Positions 50,861 through 61,358 of a stretch of 64,000 nucleotides of DNA are shown one piece after another (position 1 is the stretch's first letter; each line of letters starts with the position of its first letter). A program made the translations under genes and the position numbers. Source of the DNA: Aeromicrobium endophyticum (lineage in GTDB: Bacteria > Actinomycetota > Actinomycetes > Propionibacteriales > Nocardioidaceae); assembly GCF_003586285.1 (NCBI RefSeq), contig NZ_QUBR01000002.1, forward strand, positions 1,488,001 through 1,552,000, read 5' to 3'. The notes beneath the pieces are model-generated. The model searched no databases. It worked only from the letters and a program-made list of their open reading frames with translations, and was not told the origin of the DNA.

Positions 50861-52491
50861 CAGGACACGAAGTACGCGTCGTTGAAGTTCAGCAGGCCGT
50901 TGCTGTTCTGGTCCTGCCACACGCCCTTCAGCTTCGGCGAGATCGCCGCGTTGTAGGTCATGCCGTAGAAGCCGACCGCGATCGCCTCGTCCGAGAAGTA
51001 CTGCTGGAGCTCGTCGTAGGCGGCCGTGCGCTTGGCCGGGTCGGTCTCCACCTGAGCGGCCTTGATCTTCTGCTCGACCTCGGGGTCGTCGAAGAACGTG
51101 GTGTTGTTGCCGTTCGGCGCTCCCCCCTGCTTGGCCGCGAAGTTGATGTCGAGGATGTTCGGCGCTCCCCAGACCCAGTACCCGAAGCTGAGCTCCTTCT
51201 CGTCCGGCGCGGACTTCTCCCCCGCGAAGGTCTGTGTCTGGGTCAGCGGGATCAGCTTCAGGTCGATGCCGACCGACTTCACCTGGTCCTGGACCGCCTG
51301 CAGGGCTGCCGACCCGTCGGACGTGACGATGGCGCCGTTGCCGAAGGGCAGCCGGATCGTGAGCGGCTTGCCGTCCTTCGTGCGGATGCCGTCCTTGTTC
51401 TTGACGGTCCACCCGGCCTCGTCCAGCAGCTGGTTCGCCTTCTCGACGTCGTACGGGTAGGCGCTGTCGACGTTCAGGTAGTCGGGCTGCGAGCTGGCGA
51501 GGGTGCCGTTGCCCTCGAAGGGCACCGAGCCCTTGAAGACGGTCTCGATGATCTTCTTGCGGTCGGTGGCGTACAGGAACGCCTGACGAACACGCTTGTC
51601 GGTGGTGGGGCCCTGCTGGACGTTGAACGAGAAGGCCTGCGGGCGGCCGCCCGACACGAAGTTGAGGACCTCGTAGTTCTTCTGCGCGGTGGCCCACTGG
51701 ACCGAGGGGACGTCGTAGATCACGTCGGCCTGTCCCGTCGTCAGGGCCGACCAGCGGGTGTTCGCGTCGGGGACGAACTTCCAGTCCAGCTCCTTCTGGT
51801 ACGCCGGGCCGTTGTGCTTGGCGTTGGCCGGAGCCGAGTTGTAGTCGTCGTTGCGGACGAAGTCGATGCCGTCGCCGACCTTCCACTGCTTGACGATCCA
51901 CGGGCCGGATCCGACCGGCTTGTGGCAGTTGTCCTCGACCGACCGGGTCGTCAGCGCCGTGGGCGACTGGATGCCGTAGTGGCCGTTGGACAGCTCCTGG
52001 AAGATCTCGGGGTTGCGCTGCGAGAGGTGCAGCTCGACCGTGTGGTCGTCGACGGCCTTCGCATCCGTCAGGTAGGTGAAGCTGTTCCAGCCGATCCCCT
52101 TGGCCCAGTTGGCGTTGTTCGCGACCACGGCGTCGGCGTTGAAGGGCGTGCCGTCGGTGAACGTGACGTCGTCCCGCAGGGTGAAGGTGATGGTCCGGCC
52201 GTCCTCGGAGGTCTTCCACGACGTCGCGAGCCAGGGGACGATCTTGCCGTCGTCATAGCTCACGAGCGAGTCGAAGACCTGGCGCGAGAGGTAGGCCTGC
52301 TGCACCCATCCGCCCCACAGGCACGGCGGCTCCTGTGCGTGGGCGTAGGTGATGGTCTGGTCGACGATGCGCTTGCCGTCGCCGGCCGAGGACGATCCGC
52401 CTCCCGACGAGCAGGCGCTCAGGACGAGTGCGAGAGCAGCTGAGAGGACGATCAGCAGGGTGCGGGACCTGGAGGGTGCGTGCGTGGTCAC
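50860..52491 (-). CDS. Peptide-type substrate-binding lipoprotein, sulfur operon
   Basis: Family 5 solute-binding lipoprotein of 543 residues. The signal peptide ends in LSAC (Cys about 27), followed by a Gly/Ser linker. It has CLWGGWVQQAYLSRQVFDSLV, FTLRDDVTFTDGTPFNADAVV, GSGPWIVKQW and VRQAFLYATDRKKI. The linked monooxygenases suggest a sulfur-bearing ligand such as a sulfonate or S-heterocycle, although the fold is that of peptide binders. GTG 52491 follows AAGGA by 7 nt. Confidence 0.92.
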   Translation of the reverse strand: MTTHAPSRSRTLLIVLSAALALVLSACSSGGGSSSAGDGKRIVDQTITYAHAQEPPCLWGGWVQQAYLSRQVFDSLVSYDDGKIVPWLATSWKTSEDGRTITFTLRDDVTFTDGTPFNADAVVANNANWAKGIGWNSFTYLTDAKAVDDHTVELHLSQRNPEIFQELSNGHYGIQSPTALTTRSVEDNCHKPVGSGPWIVKQWKVGDGIDFVRNDDYNSAPANAKHNGPAYQKELDWKFVPDANTRWSALTTGQADVIYDVPSVQWATAQKNYEVLNFVSGGRPQAFSFNVQQGPTTDKRVRQAFLYATDRKKIIETVFKGSVPFEGNGTLASSQPDYLNVDSAYPYDVEKANQLLDEAGWTVKNKDGIRTKDGKPLTIRLPFGNGAIVTSDGSAALQAVQDQVKSVGIDLKLIPLTQTQTFAGEKSAPDEKELSFGYWVWGAPNILDINFAAKQGGAPNGNNTTFFDDPEVEQKIKAAQVETDPAKRTAAYDELQQYFSDEAIAVGFYGMTYNAAISPKLKGVWQDQNSNGLLNFNDAYFVS

Positions 52492-52555
52492 GAGGATTCC
52501 TTGGTGGGGGGTGCGAGTGGATGGGAGGGAGCGGACGTCACGGCGAGGCACGAGG

Positions 52556-53941
52556 TCAGCCGATGCCGGAGCCGACGGTGGTGGCATGGTGCGAGGCAGG
52601 CAGGCGGTCGCCGCGGCCGAAGAGCTTCTCGCGCAGCGTCCCTTCGGTGTACTCGGTCTGGGCGAGCCCGCGTTCCTGGAGCACGGGCACGACGTGGTCG
52701 ACCCACTCGTCCCACCAGCCCAGCGTTGTGATCGGCACGACGTTGAACCCGTCGACGCCGGCGTCGACCCAGGTCTGGACGTGGTCGGCGATCTGCTCGG
52801 GGGTACCGGCCAGCTTGCCGGGCAGGAGCGCGTGGTCGATGAGGTACTCGCGCCAGGTGAGCTCACGCCCGTGACCGAGGTCCGCGTCGACGATGGAGCG
52901 GAAGATCGAGCGCACGTGCTCGCCCAGCTGCACCTGGTCGCGCAGCACCGACAGCGGTGTCTCGGGATCGATCGACGTGAAGTCGATGCCGGACCCGCCG
53001 CTGTAGAAGCCCACGAGACCGCCGAAGTCGATGTTGTCCCGCAGGTGCTGCTGCTTGCGCCGCGCCTCCTCCTCGGTCGAGCCGATGACGGTGGACAGCT
53101 GGACGAGCGTCTTCAACGTGCTGGGGTCGCGACCGATCGATCGCGCGTCCGCCTGCAGGGTGGCGATGTCCTTGCGGGCGGACTCAGGCGTGAAGGACGG
53201 CAGGAACGTGACCTCGGCGTTGCGGACGGCGAACGCTCGACCCGCCGGCGAGTTGCCGGCCTGGAACAGCACGGGTGTGCGCTGGGGCGACGGCTCGACG
53301 ATGTGCGGGCCCTGGACCGAGTAGCGCTCGCCGCGGTGGTCGATCGTGTGGATCTTGTCGGCATCGAAGTACACGCCGCTCTCGGCGTCGCGGACGACGG
53401 CGCCGTCCTCCCACGAGTGCTCCCACAGCTTGTAGGTCACGTCCAGGTACTCCTGCGCCCAGGCGTAGCGCTCGTCGTGGGAGACGATGTCCTCGTAGCC
53501 GAAGTTGCGGAACCCGTTGCTGAGGTACGACGTCACGATGTTCCACGCGATCCGCCCGTCCGTGTAGTGGTCGAGCGACGACAGCTTGCGGGCGAACGAG
53601 AACGGATGGTCCTGGATGATGTTGCTGGTGATCGCCAGTCCGAGGTGCTCCGTGACGTAGCCCAGGGCCGACACGATCGTCGCGGGATCGTTCTCGGGGA
53701 ACTGCGAGCCCGCCCTGATCGTGCCCTTGCCGTCGCCGTACTCGAGGTCGTAGACCCCCACGACGTCCGCGATGAACAACGCGTCGAGCTTTCCTCGCTC
53801 GAGCGTCCTGACGACGTCGATGTACGGGTCGAGGTCCTTGTAACCGTGCTGGACCTGCCCCTCGGACGTCCGCCAGTAGCCGTGGCTGTGGTGGTTGGGG
53901 GTCAGGTGGAGGAAGCCGTTGTAGATCGGCGGACGAGACAT
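52556..53941 (-). CDS. NtaA/SnaA/DszA family FMN-dependent monooxygenase
   Basis: Luciferase-like monooxygenase of 461 residues, the length of NtaA, SnaA and DszA. It shows NGFLHLTPNHHSHGYWR, FIADVVGVYDL, SNIIQDHPFSFARKLSSLDHYTDGRIAWNIVTSYLSNGFRNFG and PVLFQAGNSPAGR. DszA relatives open sulfone rings, others cleave nitrilotriacetate or dimethyl sulfide. As first gene of the operon it lies 64 nt before the binding protein and shares the FMN reductase. Divergent from lysR. Confidence 0.92.
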   Translation of the reverse strand: MSRPPIYNGFLHLTPNHHSHGYWRTSEGQVQHGYKDLDPYIDVVRTLERGKLDALFIADVVGVYDLEYGDGKGTIRAGSQFPENDPATIVSALGYVTEHLGLAITSNIIQDHPFSFARKLSSLDHYTDGRIAWNIVTSYLSNGFRNFGYEDIVSHDERYAWAQEYLDVTYKLWEHSWEDGAVVRDAESGVYFDADKIHTIDHRGERYSVQGPHIVEPSPQRTPVLFQAGNSPAGRAFAVRNAEVTFLPSFTPESARKDIATLQADARSIGRDPSTLKTLVQLSTVIGSTEEEARRKQQHLRDNIDFGGLVGFYSGGSGIDFTSIDPETPLSVLRDQVQLGEHVRSIFRSIVDADLGHGRELTWREYLIDHALLPGKLAGTPEQIADHVQTWVDAGVDGFNVVPITTLGWWDEWVDHVVPVLQERGLAQTEYTEGTLREKLFGRGDRLPASHHATTVGSGIG

Positions 53942-54085
53942 GGGGCGATGACATCCTTGGCGGTCGGGGCGGGTGGTGCGGACTGGGCGGTGGGCGGTTC
54001 GGACGACCCGGCCTCGAGCACGTGGTCGTTCGTCCGCGAGCCCCAACGTAGGTACGGCCCACGACGCCGGACCCCTGGTCTCACC

Positions 54086-54102
54086 ATGCGTTCGCAGCGC
54101 AT
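54086..54102. promoter_or_regulatory. LysR-type box between the monooxygenase and lysR genes
   Basis: ATGCG-N7-CGCAT, an inverted repeat of the T-N11-A style used by LysR regulators, lies midway in the 299-bp gap (53942-54240). The rest of this gap is GC-rich with no other gene. Confidence 0.5.
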
Positions 54103-54160
54103 TTCAGAGGGGGTGATCGCCGAATCCGTGCACCGCGGTGACCGCCGTCACACGCCCCGC

Positions 54161-54197
54161 GTCTCGCATGACGGAAGGAAGGTCCGATCTGCGAGAC
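54161..54197. promoter_or_regulatory. Second inverted repeat near the lysR start
   Basis: GTCTCGCA (54161-54168) and TGCGAGAC (54190-54197) are exact inverse copies around 21 nt. It lies 44-80 bp before the lysR ATG and could be an autoregulatory site or a leader hairpin. Confidence 0.4.
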
Positions 54198-54240
54198 GCC
54201 CGATACCGTGTCGTGCAACGACGGGAGGAGGGCCCCGCAC

Positions 54241-55164
54241 ATGCGCATCGAGCAGCTGGAGTACCTGGCCGCGGTCGTCGACCACGGATCGCTGCGTCGC
54301 GCGAGCGAGCAGCTGCACGTGTCCCAGTCGGCCCTCAGCACGGCGGTGCGCAGCCTGGAGCGAGAGCTCGGGGTCTCCCTCCTGGAGCGCCACCGCTCCG
54401 GGGCGCGGGCCAGCCAGGAGGGACGCGACCTCCTGCCGCTCATGACCGAGATCCTGGTCGGCGTCGCCCAGCTCAAGGCCGCTGCCGCCGACCAGACCCA
54501 GGCCAGCCTGACGATCCGGGTCGGAACCGTCCACGCCGGCACCTCGGCGCTGCTGGTCCCGGCCGTCCGCCAGTTCGGCGCGGCCCACCGCACGACGACG
54601 GTGGACGTCGCCACCATGCTGCAGTCAGAGATCCACGACCGGCTCATCGAGGGTCGCCTCGAGCTGGGACTGATCAACCTGATCCCCGGCGACGACATCC
54701 CCGGCACGCTCGTGGCGACGACCCTCCTTCGTGGTCGGCCGGCGGTGTGCCTGCGGACGGACGACCCGCTGGCCGCGAAGGACCGCATCACCGTCGACGA
54801 CCTCCGTGCTCGACCGTTCGTCAGCTCCCGTCCGGGCTACCTGATGCACCGCCTCGCACAACGCCTCTTCGGGCCGGCGCAGCCGGCAGAGACGTTCTCG
54901 GCCGACGGGGCCGAGATGGCCAAGCTGCTGGTCGCCAACGGTGCTGGACCGTCCGTCCTTCCCGACTACAGCATCGCCGGCGACCCCTTGGAGCAGGCCG
55001 GCATCATCACCTCGCGCCCCTTGGTCGGCGACCTGCCCTCGGTCTCGATGCTGTTGGTGCGCAGGCAGTTCGACCGCTTGCCACTCGCCATCGCCGACTT
55101 CGAGAAGACGATCGTCGAGCTGGCCCGCGCGCATCCCCAGAGCCACGTGCGTTCCGCCGCGTAG
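54241..55164 (+). CDS. LysR family transcriptional regulator
   Basis: Regulator of 307 residues with an N-terminal helix-turn-helix (about 3-60: QLEYLAAVVDHGSLRRASEQLHVSQSALSTAVRSLE) and a periplasmic-binding-like effector domain. It resembles CysB/Cbl-like and aromatic-pathway regulators only in general form. It is divergent from the organosulfur operon and probably activates it when sulfate is short, an inference from context. GGGAGGAGGG precedes ATG 54241. Confidence 0.92.
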   Translation: MRIEQLEYLAAVVDHGSLRRASEQLHVSQSALSTAVRSLERELGVSLLERHRSGARASQEGRDLLPLMTEILVGVAQLKAAAADQTQASLTIRVGTVHAGTSALLVPAVRQFGAAHRTTTVDVATMLQSEIHDRLIEGRLELGLINLIPGDDIPGTLVATTLLRGRPAVCLRTDDPLAAKDRITVDDLRARPFVSSRPGYLMHRLAQRLFGPAQPAETFSADGAEMAKLLVANGAGPSVLPDYSIAGDPLEQAGIITSRPLVGDLPSVSMLLVRRQFDRLPLAIADFEKTIVELARAHPQSHVRSAA

Positions 55165-55233
55165 GCGAACCAAACCGTGCACGGCCCGTGCTCCTCTCGG
55201 AGAACCGGAGGGCTGGTCGTGCCGCTAACGCGG

Positions 55234-55307
55234 TGCTCCCGGTGGGGGTCGAACCCACACTGCGACGGGTTTAAGCCATCTGCCTCTGCCAGTTGGGCTA
55301 CGGGAGC
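55234..55307 (-). tRNA. tRNA with UAA anticodon and short variable arm
   Basis: A 74-nt cloverleaf: acceptor GCTCCCG/CGGGAGC with discriminator A; D-arm with three pairs (GCC/GGC) plus a C-A mismatch and loop GG; anticodon stem GATGG/CCGTC with loop CTTAAAC; 5-nt variable loop GCAGT; T-arm GTGGG/CCCAC with loop TTCGACC. The anticodon UAA predicts leucine (UUA), but bacterial leucine tRNAs carry a long variable arm, which is missing. The encoded 3' end continues CCG, so CCA would be added. Type of tRNA is certain by fold; the amino acid is not. Confidence 0.85.
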
Positions 55308-55329
55308 GTCGCCCCAGCCTAGGGCGGGG

Positions 55330-56238
55330 TCAGCCGATGACGACGTCGGCCGGTCGCTGGCCGTCGCGCAGCAGGGCGATCTGGCGACGGACGACGGCCT
55401 CGATGCGAGGACGCATCGCGGACGACATCCCTCCCACGTGCGGCGAGATCAGCACGCCGGGCGTGGTCCACAGCGGATGCTCCGGCGGCAGCGGCTCGGG
55501 GTCGGTGACGTCGGCGGCCAGCCGCACGCGTCCGCCCTGGCGCACCACGGCATCGGTGTCGACGACCTTGCCGCGCGAGACGTTGACGACGATCGCGCCG
55601 TCGGGCAGGGACGCCAGGAAGTCGTCATCGACCAGGCCCGTCGTGCTGTCGGTCAGGGGGACCGCCAGCAGCACGGCGTCGACGGTGGGCAGCAAGTCCG
55701 GCAGCTCGTCCTGGCCGTGGATCGTCCCGCGATCGTCCTGCCGTGCCGTCGATGCGACCCGCACCAGCTCGGCCCCGAAGCCGTCCAGCCGCCTCTCGAG
55801 CTCGCGGCCGATGCCGCCCGCGCCCAGCAGCAGGATGCGCCGGTCGATCAGGCTCGCGGTGAAGCCGCGGTTCCACTGGCCGACCTCGCGCGCGTACCGG
55901 TCGATCTCGCGCTGCGAGGCGAGCAGCAGCGCGACGGCGAGCTCGGCCGTCGACTCCTCGTGCACCCCGACGGCGTTGCAGTACGTGATGCCGTCGGGCA
56001 GTGTCTCGGCCACGCCGTCGAACCCGAGCGCCTGCGACTGGATGACGTCGAGCCGGTCGGGGTCGAGCGCGTCCAGCCCGGCGGCGGCCACCGTGTACGG
56101 CCGCACGGCCAGGTCGACGTGGTGGTCGGGCTGGGGCGTGCTCATGTCCCAGACCGAGAGCTCGACCCCGTCGACGTCGTCGAGCGCGGTCAGCCAGCTG
56201 TCGTCCGGGACGGTCACGTGCAGGGTGCGGGAAGCCAT
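55330..56238 (-). CDS. D-isomer-specific 2-hydroxyacid dehydrogenase
   Basis: NAD(P)-dependent dehydrogenase of 302 residues. The Rossmann motif LGAGGIGRELERRL (about 137-150) is followed by the catalytic Arg in VNVSRGKVVD, Asp/Glu in DVTDPEPLP and His in ISPHVGG. It is shorter than phosphoglycerate dehydrogenase and lacks its regulatory domain; glyoxylate or hydroxypyruvate reductase roles are possible. ATG 56238. Confidence 0.9.
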   Translation of the reverse strand: MASRTLHVTVPDDSWLTALDDVDGVELSVWDMSTPQPDHHVDLAVRPYTVAAAGLDALDPDRLDVIQSQALGFDGVAETLPDGITYCNAVGVHEESTAELAVALLLASQREIDRYAREVGQWNRGFTASLIDRRILLLGAGGIGRELERRLDGFGAELVRVASTARQDDRGTIHGQDELPDLLPTVDAVLLAVPLTDSTTGLVDDDFLASLPDGAIVVNVSRGKVVDTDAVVRQGGRVRLAADVTDPEPLPPEHPLWTTPGVLISPHVGGMSSAMRPRIEAVVRRQIALLRDGQRPADVVIG

Positions 56239-56251
56239 GGTCCGATCATGC

Positions 56252-56329
56252 CGAGTGGCGCAAACCCGCACGCGGGTGGCGCAGATTCGCCCGACACGCC
56301 GTCCCAGAAACACCAGACTGCGCCACTCG
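56252..56329. repeat. Intergenic repeat with GTGGCGCA motifs
   Basis: CGAGTGGCGCA (56252-56262) returns inverted as TGCGCCACTCG (56319-56329), a third GTGGCGCA lies at 56276-56283, and a tight hairpin ACCCGC-AC-GCGGGT (56264-56277) sits between. It fills most of the 110-bp gap before ppx's end and may be a dispersed palindromic element. Confidence 0.65.
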
Positions 56330-56348
56330 CGGGACGGGGCGGGGCGGC

Positions 56349-57275
56349 CTAGGGGGTGGTCATGTCCCAGGCGATGCCGTCGAGGATGTCGTGCTCGCTG
56401 ACCACGAGCATGTCCGACTCGAGGGGCAGCAGCTCGACGAGACGGTCGAGGATCAGCGAGCCGGCCCCGATCACGTCGGCGCGCCCCGAGTGCATGAACG
56501 GCAGGGCGCGACGGTCGGCGGTCGACATCCGCACCAGTGACAGGCACGCCTCCCGCACGTCGTCGAGCGACAGCCGAGCGCCGTGGATCACCTCGGAGTC
56601 ATACGACGGCAGCCCCAGCGAGTGGGCGGCCACGGTGGTCACGGTGCCGGCGACGCCCACGAACGAGCCGATGGGCGCCACGTCGGTCAGGACCGGACGG
56701 ATGACGTCGTCGAGGTACGTCATGCAGTCGGTGACCTCGCCCACGGAGGCCGGGTCGCCGTGCAGGAAGCGCTCGGTCAGGCGGACCGACCCGATGTCGA
56801 GCGAGACCGACCAGTCGATCTCGTCGCCCGTGCCGATCACCAGCTCGGTGGAGCCGCCCCCGATGTCGACGACGAGCGTGCGCGCCTGCTCGAGCCCGTG
56901 GGTCGCGCCGAGGAACGACGCACGGGCCTCGTCGACGCCGGCCAGCACCTCGGGCCGGACGCCCAGGATGCCCTCGACGGCGTCCTGCAGCTCGACGCCG
57001 TTGTCGGCGTCACGCATCGCCGACGTCGCGCAGAACCGCATGTCGGTGACGCCGAACATCGCGATCAGCTCGGCGTACTCGCGGGTGGCCTGCAGCGTCC
57101 GGGCGATCGCGTCGGCGGCCAGGTGGCCCGTGCGGTCGACGTCCTGGCCGAGGCGGACGATGCGCATCTCGCGCAGCAGGTCGGTCTTCACCCCGTCGCC
57201 GACGTCGGTGATCAGGAGACGGATGGAATTGGTGCCACAGTCGATCGCGGCGACACGGGCACGCTGCTCAGGCAT
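56349..57275 (-). CDS. ppx: Exopolyphosphatase / guanosine pentaphosphatase
   Basis: Ppx/GppA phosphatase of 308 residues of the ASKHA fold, cutting polyphosphate or pppGpp. The first phosphate loop is AAIDCGTNSIRLL (about 8-20), the acidic centre is LVVDIGGGSTELV (about 135-147), with FVGVAGTVTTVAA later. The short length matches the mycobacterial Ppx1/Ppx2 type. ATG 57275 is chosen: TATGCT ends 7-8 nt before it and product start fits; in-frame starts at 57287 and 57320 are possible. Confidence 0.92.
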   Translation of the reverse strand: MPEQRARVAAIDCGTNSIRLLITDVGDGVKTDLLREMRIVRLGQDVDRTGHLAADAIARTLQATREYAELIAMFGVTDMRFCATSAMRDADNGVELQDAVEGILGVRPEVLAGVDEARASFLGATHGLEQARTLVVDIGGGSTELVIGTGDEIDWSVSLDIGSVRLTERFLHGDPASVGEVTDCMTYLDDVIRPVLTDVAPIGSFVGVAGTVTTVAAHSLGLPSYDSEVIHGARLSLDDVREACLSLVRMSTADRRALPFMHSGRADVIGAGSLILDRLVELLPLESDMLVVSEHDILDGIAWDMTTP

Positions 57276-57343
57276 GCCGTCGAGCATAGCGAGGCGACCG
57301 TCGCCAGCGGTGCGAGTCATGTCACGCCCGGCCGTCGACCGGC

Positions 57344-57853
57344 TCACTCCTCGACGGGCTCGACCCAGTCGGCGCTGCAGGAGTTGCCGGTCCACCAGTC
57401 GCCCAGCAGATCGAGGGCTTCGTCGCCCAACGGGTTGACGCCCGGGCCCTTGGCCAGCGAGTGACCGACCAGCACGTGCAGGCACTTGACCCGCGTGGGC
57501 ATGCCGCCCGCGGTGATGCCGTCGATCTCGGGCACGTGCCCGAGCGCCTCGCGCTCGGCGAGGTACTCGTCGTGGGCCCGCTGGTACGCCTCGGCGAGGC
57601 TCGGGTCGTCGAGCAGCCGGGCGCTCATCTCGCGCATCAGGCCCGAGGCCTCGAGCGTGCCGATCTCGCCGGCCAGGCGCGGGCACGTGAGGTAGAACAT
57701 CGTCGGGAACGGGGTGCCGTCGTCGAGCCGCGGCTCGGTCTTGACCACGTTGGGGTGGCCCGACGGGCAGCGCGACATGATCTCGAGGATGCCTCGCGGG
57801 GAGCGTCCGAGCTGGTCGGCGACGGCGTCGAGGTCGGACTGGTCGACTGTCAC
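57344..57853 (-). CDS. DUF501 family protein
   Basis: Protein of 169 residues of unknown function, conserved next to ppx and the septum gene in actinobacteria. It has three conserved Cys (SRCPSGHPNVV, LTCPRL, RVKCLHVLVGHSLAKG) and a CSADW end that may bind metal. GTG 57853 overlaps the stop of the FtsB/DivIC-like gene (GTGA). Confidence 0.88.
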   Translation of the reverse strand: MTVDQSDLDAVADQLGRSPRGILEIMSRCPSGHPNVVKTEPRLDDGTPFPTMFYLTCPRLAGEIGTLEASGLMREMSARLLDDPSLAEAYQRAHDEYLAEREALGHVPEIDGITAGGMPTRVKCLHVLVGHSLAKGPGVNPLGDEALDLLGDWWTGNSCSADWVEPVEE

Positions 57854-58437
57854 TGGTTCTTCAGCACCTTGTCGGGTTCGGGGTCGGTGGTCGGGACGGG
57901 GTCGGGCTTCTTGCCCGACTCCTTGACGCTGCCCCACAGCTTGTCGTACCAGGCGGGGTCGCCGGCCTGCGGTGGAGCGTCGAGCGTCGGGACGTCGGCG
58001 CCCTGCACCTTGCCGTCGCTGCCGATCACGCGGTAGCCGACCTCGCCCGGCGAGACCCAGCCGAAGCGCTCCTTGGCCTGCTGCTTGACGTAGGCCGGAT
58101 CGTCCCAGCGGGCGATCTGGTCCTCGAGGTCGACGATCGACTGCTTGCGCATCGCGATCTCGGCCTTGGTGGCCTGGATCTCCGAGCGCGCCTGCCACCA
58201 GGCGTGGAGCGTCGAGGTGTACGACGCGATCAGCAGCAGCACGACCGCGAGCAGCACGATGGCGCGCGTGGTGAGCTGCGGCCCGGTGCCGGCCGTGCCG
58301 CTCGAGGCGGGCTTGGCCGGCGTGGCGGGCTGGGACGCCGGCGACGGCGTGGCACGGGGCGTACGTCGTCCGCCCCGGGTGGCGGTCGGTCTCCGGTGAG
58401 GAGGCCGACCGCTACCGCGGGGCGAACGTGATGCCAT
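57850..58437 (-). CDS. Septum formation initiator, FtsB/DivIC family
   Basis: Bitopic membrane protein of 195 residues. A basic, Pro/Ala/Thr-rich cytoplasmic tail (1-53) leads to one membrane helix (about 57-75) and a coiled coil (about 77-110: SEIQATKAEIAMRKQSIVDLEDQIARWDD in part), then YVKQQAKERFGWVSPGE, the family mark, and a Pro-rich end. It would join FtsL and FtsQ in the divisome. It lies 3 nt after eno. Confidence 0.92.
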   Translation of the reverse strand: MASRSPRGSGRPPHRRPTATRGGRRTPRATPSPASQPATPAKPASSGTAGTGPQLTTRAIVLLAVVLLLIASYTSTLHAWWQARSEIQATKAEIAMRKQSIVDLEDQIARWDDPAYVKQQAKERFGWVSPGEVGYRVIGSDGKVQGADVPTLDAPPQAGDPAWYDKLWGSVKESGKKPDPVPTTDPEPDKVLKNQ

Positions 58438-58440
58438 GCG

Positions 58441-60502
<2,062 letters not shown>

Positions 60503-60624
60503 ACGCGCTCGGGCCGGCCAGGGCGGTGGGTGGGTCGTTCGTCAGGACGCCGATCACGCGACCCAGCTACCGACGTCCGCACGATGGGCGACTGCCTCAC
60601 CGCGCTGGCCGCGGATGGGCGATC

Positions 60625-60651
60625 ACGTCACCGGCACCGCCCGGGTGACGT
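60625..60651. terminator. Hairpin at convergent hypothetical / mazG ends
   Basis: ACGTCACC and GGTGACGT form a perfect 8-bp stem around an 11-nt loop that reaches the mazG stop. The rest of the 148-bp gap holds nothing recognisable. Confidence 0.5.
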
Positions 60652-61358
60652 CAGTGGGGGTGGGAGTAGGGGTCGGACGCGCGCTCGGTCAGCTTGATGC
60701 GCTGCCACTGGGCGTCGATCTCGTCGGCGGTCGTCGGGACGTGGTCGAGCGTCTCGGGGGCGAAGACGTGGGGGTTGCGGCGGATCAGCTTGGCCGCGAT
60801 GCCGGCCGCCACGTCGTCGACGTCCCAGCCCCGCGACTCGGCGGCGATGCGCGCGTGGAACACGACCTGCATCAACAGGTCGCCGAGCTCTTCGCGGACG
60901 TGCTCGGAGTCGCCCTCCTCGAGGGCCTCGTGCACCTCGTGGGCCTCTTCGAGGACGTACCGCGCGAGCGACTCGTGGGTCTGCGCGGCCGTCCAGGGGC
61001 ACTCGCGGCGCAGCCGGTCCATGACGTCGACGACGTCGAGCAGCCCCGAGCCGGGCAGGTCGTACGAGCCGAACACCACCTCGACCGGTCTCTCCCCGCC
61101 GTCGGGTCCCATGAGGTCGTCGGCGACCCGCCGCGCCCAGGTGGCGTCGCCGGTCGGCGCGATCCAGACCGTGCCAGGCTCGTACGTGGGCGAGCCCGTG
61201 CCGGCCTCTACGGCGACGCCCGAGTCGGCGATCGCCCGGACGTGCGGGTCGTCGACGCCCGCCCGCACCGTGCTGGCGCCGCGCAGCGCGTCCCACGCGG
61301 CGAGCGTCAGGATCCCGGGAGCGACGCGGGGGCTGAGCACCAGCACCTGCATCGTCAC
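60651..61358 (-). CDS. mazG: Nucleoside triphosphate pyrophosphohydrolase MazG
   Basis: House-cleaning NTP pyrophosphatase of 235 residues. The MazG metal motif EEAHEVHEALEEGD...REELGDLLMQVVFHARIA (about 137-170) is complete, with RRNPHVF downstream. The first 95 residues are a degenerate tetrapyrrole-methylase-like part, shorter than in other MazG proteins of about 320. GTG 61358 overlaps the lipoprotein stop. Confidence 0.92.
   Translation of the reverse strand: MTMQVLVLSPRVAPGILTLAAWDALRGASTVRAGVDDPHVRAIADSGVAVEAGTGSPTYEPGTVWIAPTGDATWARRVADDLMGPDGGERPVEVVFGSYDLPGSGLLDVVDVMDRLRRECPWTAAQTHESLARYVLEEAHEVHEALEEGDSEHVREELGDLLMQVVFHARIAAESRGWDVDDVAAGIAAKLIRRNPHVFAPETLDHVPTTADEIDAQWQRIKLTERASDPYSHPH

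Noticed and set aside
52349..54445. 698-codon + strand frame across the binding protein and NtaA-like genes
   Set aside because: It crosses three real genes and the lysR start, and shows no domain.
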